Positions 24,554 to 32,199 of a DNA stretch of 37,414 nt are shown piece after piece. The notes under the pieces are model-generated. The model was not told where the DNA came from. It did no database searches and saw nothing but the letters and a program-made list of their open reading frames with translations. Both the position numbers and the translations under genes were made by a program. The stretch lies in the NCBI GenBank assembly GCA_030613055.1, contig JAUWMR010000040.1, positions 1-37,414 on the forward strand, given 5' to 3'. This DNA comes from Desulfobacteraceae bacterium. GTDB taxonomy: Bacteria; Desulfobacterota; DSM-4660; Desulfatiglandales; Desulfatiglandaceae. Every line of letters begins with the position of its first letter. Within the stretch, counting starts at the first letter, position 1.

Positions 24554-25267
24554 TTACCCCACAACCCAACTCGCGGAAGGTCTTTGATACTCCTGGTAGA
24601 TTTCCTTTGTCTTTTCGATGTGGTCCGCTACATAAAGCATCCTGGCATTTGCTTTAAGATCTTCTTTAAGCTGGTCGAGTCTGTCCCGGTCACAATCGGA
24701 TACCCTTATATAAACATGCCGAAGTCCTTCCTGACCATCACTGGTGCTCATGATACTCACCATGCGGCAACCATACTTCCTGAAGATATCAGCAACTTCC
24801 TTAATAGAACCGGGGCGATCTTCCAATAGAAAGCCGAACTGGATACCTTTTTCACGAACGCCGGTGAAGGAAACCAGCACCCTGAAAATATCGGTCTGCG
24901 TGATGACTCCTACCACCAGCCCTTTATCGTCTACCACGGGAGCACCTGATATTTTGTTGTCCAGCAAAACCGCCGCAGCTTCCTCAATAGTAACATCGAT
25001 GGGAACGGTAATCGGGTTTTTAGTCATGATGTCCTTTACCTTGATTTCGGAGATCAAAAACAGAAGCTCATGAATATCCAGTGTGTTGGCATCTGAAGCC
25101 GAGGCCCTTTTCAGGTCTCTGTCTGTTACAACCCCTACCAGCTTCCCATTTTTCATGACCGGAAGGCCTCTAATATTGTTTTTCTTCAGAAGCTTGGCCG
25201 CATCTTGCATTGAATCGTTTACATCCACACTTATCACGTCTTTGCTCATCCAATTTTTGACTAACAT
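24554..25267 (-). CDS. CBS-CBS-ACT protein, AcuB-like
   Basis: A 237-residue soluble protein: two CBS motifs (about 1-60, starting NWMSKDVISVDVNDS, and 75-130, starting VKDIMTKNPITVP) followed by an ACT domain (about 140-215; FLLEDRPGSIKEVADIFRK). This is the arrangement of AcuB, coded with AcuA and AcuC in Bacillus acetoin/acetate regions and thought to sense adenylates and a small ligand. Start ATG 25267 follows AAGGAGAAATAACC. It is the last gene of the minus-strand run 27879-24554, together with an acyl-CoA synthetase and two receivers. AcuB's mechanism is not established. Confidence 0.82.
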   Translation of the reverse strand: MLVKNWMSKDVISVDVNDSMQDAAKLLKKNNIRGLPVMKNGKLVGVVTDRDLKRASASDANTLDIHELLFLISEIKVKDIMTKNPITVPIDVTIEEAAAVLLDNKISGAPVVDDKGLVVGVITQTDIFRVLVSFTGVREKGIQFGFLLEDRPGSIKEVADIFRKYGCRMVSIMSTSDGQEGLRHVYIRVSDCDRDRLDQLKEDLKANARMLYVADHIEKTKEIYQEYQRPSASWVVG

Positions 25268-25350
25268 GGTTATTTCTCCTTTTTTTTCTAATTTATGAGT
25301 TATTCCAAAAAACTTAATATTGCAGGCCTCTGAATAGGTTGCTTTATTGT

Positions 25351-25800
25351 CTACGTAATAAATGCTCCCGCGTCCTGCCCAACTGTAGAAAGTTCAGCGA
25401 GTTGCGGGGGTTTCTTGTCAAACGCAATTTTGTCGCGGAACTTAACACCGGCTTCAATAGCCATTCTGATTTTTTGCTTCAACTCACTTAAATCCGAACT
25501 CTTAAGCACATAGTAATCGGCAGCGATTGACCTCAGATCATTTTTATAATCGGAATATGCTGTACACAGGATGACCGGAAGGTCGTAATATGTATTCCTG
25601 ATTTGTTGCAAGAGATCCAGACCATTGTACCGGCCCAGTACTACCTCCAGTACAACAAGATCCGGGTTCACATTGTCAATCAGGTCAGGCAGATTCCGGC
25701 AGTCATCGGTAGTGATGACGCTGTAACCCTCGTAAGTTAATTCGTCCTCGTAAAATAGCCTGATCGCGCGATCATCATCCACAATAAGGATAGTGTTCAT
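25351..25800 (-). CDS. Receiver protein with Glu at the phosphoacceptor position
   Basis: A 149-residue single-domain receiver. The acidic pocket (D8-D10), T80 in LCTAY and K100 in YYVLKSSD are conserved, but the phosphorylated Asp is E52: PDLVVLEVVLGRYNGLD against the family's LVLLDxxLPxMxGLE. Asp-to-Glu often mimics the phosphorylated form, so this protein may be locked on or work by binding alone. No output domain follows; the tail (120-149) is short. It lies 14 bases after the stop of the normal receiver at 25815, in the same operon. Confidence 0.85.
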   Translation of the reverse strand: MNTILIVDDDRAIRLFYEDELTYEGYSVITTDDCRNLPDLIDNVNPDLVVLEVVLGRYNGLDLLQQIRNTYYDLPVILCTAYSDYKNDLRSIAADYYVLKSSDLSELKQKIRMAIEAGVKFRDKIAFDKKPPQLAELSTVGQDAGAFIT

Positions 25801-25814
25801 GATATCTCCTGACT

Positions 25815-26255
25815 TCAGGTGCTTTCTCTTTGTACTAAATGGTTGACATCGAAATTTGTTCTGTTGTTTTTTTGATCTTGAAGCAACCGGGACAGGGAAT
25901 TTTCAATGGTCTTGGTTGTGAAAGGTTTATCAATAAAATCGTGAATTCCCATCCTGTTCGCCTTGGAAACGATGTCTTCATCTCTGTAGGCCGTGATAAG
26001 TATCTTCATGGCATTCGGATGAGAGTCTTGAATCCGCTTGAGAAACTCCAGGCCATCCATTCCGGGCAATCTGTAATCCGTGATGATAATGCCATATTCC
26101 TGTTTTTTTAGGGCTTCTATGCCTTCTTCCGCTGTTTCAAGCGCTTGTAAATGGCACCCCTCGCCTTCAAAGTATAATGCCAGGGAATCCCTTATCCACT
26201 CATCATCATCTATGAGTAATATCTTCATGCCTTTAAGTTTGCCAAATAGATCCAT
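25815..26255 (-). CDS. Single-domain response regulator
   Basis: A 146-residue receiver with all key residues: DDDE at 16-19, phosphoacceptor D60 in IIITDYRLPGMDGLEF, T in LITAY and K in DKPFTTK. The C-terminal 20 residues are polar and unrecognised. The ATG at 26255 follows AAAGGG; an internal ATG ten codons later is also possible. It lies 37 bases after the acyl-CoA synthetase stop and 14 bases before the Glu-variant receiver, so the two receivers may act as a pair. The PAS kinase at 30265 is a possible phosphate donor. Confidence 0.87.
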   Translation of the reverse strand: MDLFGKLKGMKILLIDDDEWIRDSLALYFEGEGCHLQALETAEEGIEALKKQEYGIIITDYRLPGMDGLEFLKRIQDSHPNAMKILITAYRDEDIVSKANRMGIHDFIDKPFTTKTIENSLSRLLQDQKNNRTNFDVNHLVQREST

Positions 26256-26292
26256 CTTTGCCCTTTAAGTAATAAAAAATGCAGTTTGATAT

Positions 26293-27879
26293 TCACTCTG
26301 TTTTATGGTTCTTCAGGTACTTTTCCCTCAATACATTCTTCTGTATCTTGCTTGTACCAGTCTTGGGGAGGCTCTCAAGGAACTCAACAGACTTAGGGAC
26401 CTTGAATTTGGCCAGCTTGGTCGCACAATGTCCCAACAAATCCTTAGCAGTAGCCTTCTTATCAGGCTTGAGTACAACCAGTGCTTTCGGAACCTCGCCC
26501 CATTTTAGGTCAGGAACACCTATTACGGCACACTCAAGGACCGCAGGATGGGAGTAGAAAGCCATCTCAATCTCCGCGGAAGCCACGTTTTCACCACCAG
26601 TGATGATCATGTCCTTATCTCGGTCCACTATATTTATATACGTGTCTTTATCGATCGTGGCCAGATCACCCGTATGCAACCATCCATCAATGATTGCTTT
26701 ATTGGTCGCCTCAGGGTCTCTCCAGTATCCCTTCATAATGTTGTTGCCTCGAACGATTATCTCGCCAACTTCAATGCCGTTATTTTTCACATCCTTTCCA
26801 TCCTTATCTACGACTCTCACTTCCACTCCAATCACTTCAATGCCTGTCTTGGCCTTTAGTTTGTATTGTTTGCCCTGCGGCAGCTCTTTAAGATGAGACT
26901 TCAAGGTAGCCATGGTGACAATGGGGGAGGCTTCGGTCATACCATAGACCACGTGGGCATCAACACCAAATTTCTTCGCCGCCGTTTTTATGAAGGATAC
27001 TGGCACAGGAGCCCCGCCGAGAATCAGTTTCTTCCAGGTTGTAAGATTGTATTTTTTGTAGTCCGGAAAGTTGAGAAGAGTATTCAGCATGGCCGGAACC
27101 ATAGCGCCAATAGTGACACCCTCTCGCTCAATAGCCTCAAATACGGACTCGGCACGAAAATGACGCAGCATAACGTGCTTGCCGCCGACCGCAGTAAGGG
27201 CATGTGGGGCTCCCCAGCCATTGACATGAAACAGGGGAACTGTGTGCAACTGTACATCGCTATCTGTAAGGGCCAGAGTTGTCATATAGGTATAGGCATT
27301 GGCACAAAGGTTGCGATGTGTCAGCATAACACCCTTAGGCCTGGCAGTTGTACCGCTGGTATAGAAGATCTCGGCCACATCGTTCTCATCCATCTGTGGT
27401 TCAGGCGGAGGCTCTGGTGATGCTGCTGCAAGCAGGTTGTCATAGCCCGGCCAGTCTATAGCTTCAGGTCTTTCACCGTTAGTAAGCAAGATGAATTTCT
27501 GTACAGTCTCTATATCCTTGAGGATCGGAGTAATACGGTCAGTATACTCGTGGTCAACGCAGACTACTTTTGCCCCACAGTGATTTAGTATGTAGAGTAG
27601 TTCATCTGGAGCCAGTCTGATATTCAGGCATGTCAAGATGGCACCGATTTGCACTACCCCATAATAGGACTCGAGTATTCGGTGGTCATTAGGACCTAAA
27701 AAGGCGACCCTGTCTCCCGGCATAACCCCCATGATCAACAGGGCATTGGAAAGACGGTTAACGCGATCTCCAAACTCTTTGTAGGTAAACCTCTTGTCAC
27801 CATCAACCACGCAGACTTTTGGTCCATAGAGTTTGATTCCTCTTTTCAAATAATGGGTCACTAATCTTGGTACGTACAT
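26293..27879 (-). CDS. AMP-forming acyl-CoA synthetase (medium/long-chain or aromatic type)
   Basis: A 528-residue adenylate-forming ligase of the FadD/AlkK type: YTSGTTARPKGVMLTH (P-loop-like), GWGAPHAL and YGMTEASPIV (core), GWLHTGDLATID, DRDKDMIITGGENV (hinge) and, at the end, LPKTGTSKIQK with the catalytic lysine that GNAT enzymes can acetylate. The acyl substrate is not readable; the family activates fatty acids or other carboxylic acids. I choose ATG 27879, nine bases after GGAGGTG (complement at 27889-27895), rather than 27921. First gene of the minus-strand unit that ends with the AcuB-like gene. Confidence 0.88.
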   Translation of the reverse strand: MYVPRLVTHYLKRGIKLYGPKVCVVDGDKRFTYKEFGDRVNRLSNALLIMGVMPGDRVAFLGPNDHRILESYYGVVQIGAILTCLNIRLAPDELLYILNHCGAKVVCVDHEYTDRITPILKDIETVQKFILLTNGERPEAIDWPGYDNLLAAASPEPPPEPQMDENDVAEIFYTSGTTARPKGVMLTHRNLCANAYTYMTTLALTDSDVQLHTVPLFHVNGWGAPHALTAVGGKHVMLRHFRAESVFEAIEREGVTIGAMVPAMLNTLLNFPDYKKYNLTTWKKLILGGAPVPVSFIKTAAKKFGVDAHVVYGMTEASPIVTMATLKSHLKELPQGKQYKLKAKTGIEVIGVEVRVVDKDGKDVKNNGIEVGEIIVRGNNIMKGYWRDPEATNKAIIDGWLHTGDLATIDKDTYINIVDRDKDMIITGGENVASAEIEMAFYSHPAVLECAVIGVPDLKWGEVPKALVVLKPDKKATAKDLLGHCATKLAKFKVPKSVEFLESLPKTGTSKIQKNVLREKYLKNHKTE

Positions 27880-28314
27880 GGCTAATTTCACCTCCGTCAA
27901 ATGGTTTCTTAAGTGTTCCACAAATTATCTTTAAGAATGACATCCAGTTTGTGGCTTCATGCATTCTCCAAGAACATGACAGGGTTGCTAAATGTAACCG
28001 CTAAATGCTTCCTAATCTATAATGAGATATCAATTACGTTGTTTCCTCTGTTATTTGATTAACAGCAGGAATTGTGCCATAGTGCTGGTGGCTGAATAAA
28101 TGCAGTCAAAACAGGTAGATAGACTTATTACTGATTGTAAATAGGTTTTCTAAAGAGAGAAGTTTAGAAAATTTGCTAAATTTTTTTTCGCAAAAATTAG
28201 AAATGAAAAACGTCAACCTAAATAACACTAATGGTAATGGATCATTACGGGGAACTAAAATTATGGAAGGGGAAATTGTGAAATCAGTCGATTTGGTTTT
28301 TAGTTAGGTGGATT
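27880..28314. other. Intergenic region with a sigma-54-like promoter on the minus strand
   Basis: No gene is seen. It contains the -24/-12-like site at 28065-28079. The region separates the sigma-54 regulator (28315) from the acyl-CoA synthetase operon and is AT-rich. Confidence 0.5.
28065..28079 (-). promoter_or_regulatory. Likely sigma-54 (-24/-12) promoter of the acyl-CoA synthetase operon
   Basis: On the minus strand: TGGCAC, spacer AATTC, CTGC. The invariant GG and GC dinucleotides are kept, with one mismatch (C for T) to TGGCAC-N5-TTGC. It lies about 185 bases before ATG 27879, in the non-coding gap next to a sigma-54 activator gene. That context makes it the best of the three -24/-12 candidates here. 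Confidence 0.55.
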
Positions 28315-29703
28315 CTATTGTATTTGTAGTTTTTTTCTGCGGTAACGGAAGGTATGGTGGTTTATGTTAAGGAGCCTGGCGGCCTTGCTTTCGTTGCCCC
28401 CGGCCATCCTTAAGGCTTCTTCGATATAGAATTTCTCTAAAGATTTTTGCACTGAATCGAGATCTATTCCCTTGGCAGGAAGCGGAGTAAAAGTAGATCT
28501 GCCTTTTTCCTGCTTAAGGGTTTCGGTTTTTTGAAGTCCTTCTATGCCCAAATCCTCAACTTCTAAAACCGGTTCCGTGCCGATGAGTACGGCTCTTTCA
28601 ATGAGATTTTTTAACTCGCGGACATTGCCTGTCCACCTGTACGTCATCAAGGCTTTTTCAGCCTCGGGAGAAATGCCGGTAAGTTTTTTGTCAAATTTCT
28701 TGCTAAACTCGAATAAGAAGTGTTTGACAAGCGGGATAATATCTTCTTTTCGTTCATTCAATGACGGGACATACACCTTAATGACCCCTAACCTGAAATA
28801 GAGATCTTTTCTAAACAGGCCTTCTTTTATCATGCTTTCCAGATCTTTATTCGTGGCGGAGACTACCCTGGTTTGAATTTGTAATTTTTTCGTCCCGCCT
28901 ACCCTGTAAAATTCGCCCTGTTCAAGAAATCGTAAAAGTTTTGCCTGGGCTTCCTGGCTAAGGTCTCCGATCTCGTCAAGAAACAGCGTTCCACCTGCCG
29001 CCTCTTCAAGCATTCCTTTTTTCCCTGACGCATTTGCTCCGCTAAAGGCCCCCTTTTCATACCCGAAGAGTTCGCTTTCGACAAGGTCCTTTGGAATGGC
29101 GGCGCAGTTCAAGGTGATCAAGGGCCCTTTGAAATTCGGGCTCCTGTGATGGATGGCGCCGGCAAGCAATTCCTTGCCCGTGCCTGTCTCGCCAAAAATC
29201 AGTATCGGGGTGTCAGGGCTCTTGGCAACCATGCCAATAAACCCCATCACGTCATGGATGGCATTGCTTTCCCCTATAAAGCAAGGGAGGTTCTCCCTGA
29301 GATACTTTTCCTGAAGGATTTGAACTTCTTTCCTCAGCCTTATAGTTTCGAGGGCGTTATTTATAGATACCTCCAGGCCGTCCATGTGAATGGGTTTTAC
29401 CACATAATCATAGGCACCAAGCTTCATGGCAGAAACCACCGTGTTGACATCTTCATAAGCGGTTATCATGATGATCAGGACATCAGGGTATTGATTCCTG
29501 ATATTTTGCAGAGCTTCGATCCCGTTCATGCCCGGCAAGCCTATGTCAAGTAGAACCAGATCCGGTGGATCGCTTTTCATTGCTTCGATTGCAGCCTCTG
29601 CTGTAGAAAAGGCATCCACACGGTAGTCCGCCTCAAGGGCCATTGTTATCCCTTCCCTTATGGTCTGTTCATCATCAACTATATATATGGAGTAGGTAAT
29701 CAT
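28315..29703 (-). CDS. NtrC-family sigma-54 response regulator
   Basis: A 462-residue protein: receiver (about 4-120; D53 in LVLLDIGLPG, KPI lysine), AAA+ domain (about 142-370; Walker A GETGTGKE, GTLFLDEIGD) and a Fis-type helix-turn-helix at the end (GNESKAARLLNINHHTFRYRRKKL). The sigma-54 contact loop reads GAFSGA instead of GAFTGA, a conservative change. It is coded downstream of the PAS kinase at 30265, its probable partner, but a four-helix-bundle gene and heptamer arrays separate the two. A -24/-12 site lies in the gap on its other side, before the acyl-CoA synthetase operon. Confidence 0.92.
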   Translation of the reverse strand: MITYSIYIVDDEQTIREGITMALEADYRVDAFSTAEAAIEAMKSDPPDLVLLDIGLPGMNGIEALQNIRNQYPDVLIIMITAYEDVNTVVSAMKLGAYDYVVKPIHMDGLEVSINNALETIRLRKEVQILQEKYLRENLPCFIGESNAIHDVMGFIGMVAKSPDTPILIFGETGTGKELLAGAIHHRSPNFKGPLITLNCAAIPKDLVESELFGYEKGAFSGANASGKKGMLEEAAGGTLFLDEIGDLSQEAQAKLLRFLEQGEFYRVGGTKKLQIQTRVVSATNKDLESMIKEGLFRKDLYFRLGVIKVYVPSLNERKEDIIPLVKHFLFEFSKKFDKKLTGISPEAEKALMTYRWTGNVRELKNLIERAVLIGTEPVLEVEDLGIEGLQKTETLKQEKGRSTFTPLPAKGIDLDSVQKSLEKFYIEEALRMAGGNESKAARLLNINHHTFRYRRKKLQIQ

Positions 29704-29722
29704 AATAGTCGCTTCGCTCCCC

Positions 29723-29757
29723 GGTATTGGGTACTGGGTATTGGGTACTGGGTATTG
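29723..29757 (+). repeat. Heptamer array, left of the four-helix-bundle gene
   Basis: Five contiguous seven-base units: GGTATTG, GGTACTG, GGTATTG, GGTACTG, GGTATTG. The same unit (GGGTATT/GGGTACT in another register) occurs on the opposite strand at 30211-30280. The array starts 19 bases before the start codon of the regulator at 29703 and so forms part of its leader. Confidence 0.85.
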
Positions 29758-29769
29758 GTGTATTCTTGC

Positions 29770-30138
29770 TTAACCTACGTCGTGCGCTTTTTTGATCGAA
29801 GTTATGTAAGCATTTAGTTTCTTTGGTAATAGTTCAATGATCTGTTTTATTCCGTTGATTTCATGTGAGATTAGCTTTCGGCGTACGGCTTTTGAAAGCC
29901 AGCTTTTGGTCTCTTCTAAAGACCCCCTGGCATAATAGCAAAAGTTCAGGCGATCTCTAAAATGATATCTGCCGTGTCCTTCTGCCAAGTTTACAGATAT
30001 GGAATCAGCGGCACGAACCAATTGCTTTCCAATAGTATCTTTGGCGAAGTAATCCCATTTGATGCAGATGTCCCATACTTTATCGGCCAATTCCTCAGCC
30101 ATTTGATAAATATCCAAATCTTCAACCTTTAAAACCAT
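29770..30138 (-). CDS. Four-helix-bundle protein (S23 / 23S rRNA intervening-sequence protein family)
   Basis: A 122-residue protein of the four-helix-bundle family first found in intervening sequences of 23S rRNA genes and related to the Avd accessory protein of diversity-generating retroelements. The family blocks are visible: LDIYQMAEELADKVWDI, GKQLVRAADSISVNLAEGHGR, FCYYARGSLEETKSWL and a last helix ending in LNAYI. It has an AAGGAG and starts at 30138. It lies between inverted heptamer arrays (29723-29757 and about 30151-30280), which interrupt a kinase-regulator gene pair. Its molecular role is unknown; RNA binding has been suggested for the family. Confidence 0.85.
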   Translation of the reverse strand: MVLKVEDLDIYQMAEELADKVWDICIKWDYFAKDTIGKQLVRAADSISVNLAEGHGRYHFRDRLNFCYYARGSLEETKSWLSKAVRRKLISHEINGIKQIIELLPKKLNAYITSIKKAHDVG

Positions 30139-30150
30139 CTAACTACTCCT

Positions 30151-30280
30151 TATTGGATATTGGGTAATAGATAATAGGGACCACAACCCAATTCCCAGTC
30201 ACCAGTCCCTAATACCCAATACCTAATACCCAGTACCTAATACCCAATACCTAATACCCAGTACCTAATACCCAATACCC
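30151..30280 (-). repeat. Heptamer array, right of the four-helix-bundle gene
   Basis: Ten contiguous plus-strand units at 30211-30280 (AATACCC, AATACCT, AGTACCT in rotation) are the complement of the GGGTATT/GGGTACT units at 29723-29757. Before them (30151-30210) a degenerate stretch shows units first in one orientation (GGATATT, GGGTAAT, AGATAAT) and then in the other (CCCAGTC, ACCAGTC), making an imperfect hairpin. The array reaches into the 3' end of the kinase gene. Confidence 0.85.
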
Positions 30281-31791
30281 GGATGTTTTTTAATTGGTAT
30301 TTCAATCACGAATTCTGCTCCTCCCCATTTGCTTTTGGATATGCCCAGAGATCCACCGTGATCCGTTATTATCCTGTGACAGAGGCTTAGTCCTATCCCC
30401 GTGCTTTCACTCTTAGTAGTATAAAACGGATCAAATATTTTGTCTATATAAGCCCATGGCACACCAGGACCCGAATCCGAAATCTTTAAGATAATGCTGT
30501 TATCTTCCATGAATGAGGAAACCTCTATTTTCTTTTCTCCATCCATGTTTTTCATGGCCTCAGAGGCATTGGTAATCAGGTTTAAGATCACCTCTTCAAG
30601 CAGGTTGGGATCCGCGTAGAGCGGTTGCAGATCCTCAGATAAGTTTTTTTCAATCTTAATGCCGCTTTTTCGCAATGTGACTGAACAAAGGCCAATGGCA
30701 TCTTCGATAGGTTGATTTATGTCTGTAAAAACCAGCTTGGGCTCACTGGGTTTTGAAAAATCCATGACTCTCCTGATAACAGATTCAATCTTGGTTGAAG
30801 CTGACTGGAGATGTGCGAGAATTCCTTTGACCTTTTCCAGATTTTCCGCGTTATCATAGATCTTTTCCAGGGTGTCCAGGTATATATTGATGCCTGAAAG
30901 AGGGTTTCTTATTTCATGGGCAATGCCGGCAGCTACACGGCCCAGGGAGGTCATCTTATCCTGAATTCTTAAAAGATGTTCCAGTTCCTTTGCCCTGGTA
31001 ATGTCCATCATATTGACCAATATCGCCTTTTCCCCTTGGTATTCAATTGTACTTGCCCGGCAGTGGACCCATTTCATATCGAGTTTGCTATCCTTTTTTC
31101 CAGGGAGATAAAGCCTGAAATCCATATCAAGAGTTAGGATCTCACCAGAAAGCATCTTCTGATAGTTTTGTCTGACCTTCTCAACATCATCCTGCTGGAG
31201 GCCTTCAAAATCCGTGAGTTTAAATGATCGTGGCAACGGCCCAAACAACCTTTCTTGTTCCGGGTTCATATAGATGATTTGATCATTCTGAACGATAAAA
31301 ATGCCGGTGAGTGAATTTTGAACCAGATCCCGGAAGCGCTGTTCACTTTCCCTTATAGCCCTTTCTGCTTGCTTGAGTTCGGTGATATCCAAAAAAGATC
31401 CCACGCTTCGCCTGGTTCCTGGAATCATTGCAACGGTTGCAAACATGTCTTTAACCGTGCCATGTCTATCAATAAATTTATACTCATAATTCCTTGGGGC
31501 GGCATCAGTATCCGTTCTTCGGGTATAGTGATAGTCTTTCATTTTTACAAGTTTATCTTTGTGCGCAACAAAGTCTGTCCAGCTTTTCTTACCCTCTATT
31601 TCCTCTTTGGCGTAGCCGGAGAGATTTTCAAATTCCTTGTTCGCCAGGGATATGGTTGTATCTTCTTCGATAATGATTGTCGCGGTTCCGGTGGTTTCAA
31701 AAAGGGTTCGGTATTTGTCCTCTGATTCTCTGAGGACTTTCTCCACATGCCTGTGATTTTCCGCGGGTTCTTTGCTTTTTGTATTCATCAA
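30265..31791 (-). CDS. Cytoplasmic PAS-domain histidine kinase
   Basis: A 508-residue kinase without membrane segments: PAS 1 (about 23-143, ends GSFLDITELKQAE), PAS 2 (about 149-268, ends MMDITRAKELE), HisKA with H292 in GIAHEIRNPL, and HATPase (about 385-500) with the N box NLITNASEAM, DSGPGVP, FDPFYTTK and GIGLSLC. It should sense an internal signal and phosphorylate the sigma-54 regulator at 28315. The last four codons and the stop (30265-30279, GIGY-stop) are made of the heptamer repeat, so the original C-terminus has been replaced or extended by repeat sequence. Confidence 0.9.
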   Translation of the reverse strand: MMNTKSKEPAENHRHVEKVLRESEDKYRTLFETTGTATIIIEEDTTISLANKEFENLSGYAKEEIEGKKSWTDFVAHKDKLVKMKDYHYTRRTDTDAAPRNYEYKFIDRHGTVKDMFATVAMIPGTRRSVGSFLDITELKQAERAIRESEQRFRDLVQNSLTGIFIVQNDQIIYMNPEQERLFGPLPRSFKLTDFEGLQQDDVEKVRQNYQKMLSGEILTLDMDFRLYLPGKKDSKLDMKWVHCRASTIEYQGEKAILVNMMDITRAKELEHLLRIQDKMTSLGRVAAGIAHEIRNPLSGINIYLDTLEKIYDNAENLEKVKGILAHLQSASTKIESVIRRVMDFSKPSEPKLVFTDINQPIEDAIGLCSVTLRKSGIKIEKNLSEDLQPLYADPNLLEEVILNLITNASEAMKNMDGEKKIEVSSFMEDNSIILKISDSGPGVPWAYIDKIFDPFYTTKSESTGIGLSLCHRIITDHGGSLGISKSKWGGAEFVIEIPIKKHPGIGY

Positions 31792-31892
31792 TTAACGTCC
31801 ATAAAACGGTAGTATGGAATTATTTTGTCTGATTATTCTAAGGCTCAAGATTTGATAACCTCAGATCTGCTATTTTGAAAACATGATACTTG

Positions 31893-32082
31893 CTAAATTC
31901 CGTGTACAGGGAATATTTCGTTTTTGATGTAGTCCACTACCCTCCAGGCTTTATTTAATGCCTTTTCTTTTATATCTCCCTCAGTGTGGTATGGGTGATC
32001 ATAGAGGCTGCCCACTTCCATTTCCGGCCCGAACATCATCCCGCCAACCAGACCTGCAAATTCGTCTGTTGGCTCCACATGG
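31893..32082 (-). pseudogene. Duplicated 3' fragment of the AcuC-like deacetylase gene
   Basis: This 190-base stretch matches 34340-34529, the end of the deacetylase gene, without a gap and at roughly 85% identity by eye. It codes the same tail (EPTDEFAGLVGGMMFGPEM, then a stop at the same place). Similarity stops abruptly after GGCTCCACATGG. It lacks all catalytic motifs, so it is a relic of a duplication that included or flanked the toroid-like gene between the copies. Confidence 0.85.
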
Positions 32083-32199
32083 AGCGAGAAATATAAGTTC
32101 TGGTGTCAGCCGCTTGAAATTCATAAAAAGAAAAGAGTGTTTGTTTTGACCGTTGCCGGAATTAGCTTAGGGTTAAAAGTAGATCCTTTTGCGACTTTT

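Noticed and set aside
26866-27420. Plus-strand 184-codon frame opposite the acyl-CoA synthetase
   Set aside because: It is antisense to a clear adenylate-forming enzyme and has no initiation signal or family pattern.
29146-29553. Plus-strand 135-codon frame opposite the sigma-54 regulator
   Set aside because: It mirrors the conserved receiver and AAA+ coding sequence and lacks protein-like features.
28315-29703. GAFSGA as a sign of a non-functional sigma-54 activator
   Set aside because: Thr to Ser is conservative and the rest of the AAA+ domain is complete, so I do not treat it as a defect.
30151-30280. Repeat array as a CRISPR
   Set aside because: Units are seven bases long without spacers, and no cas gene is near.
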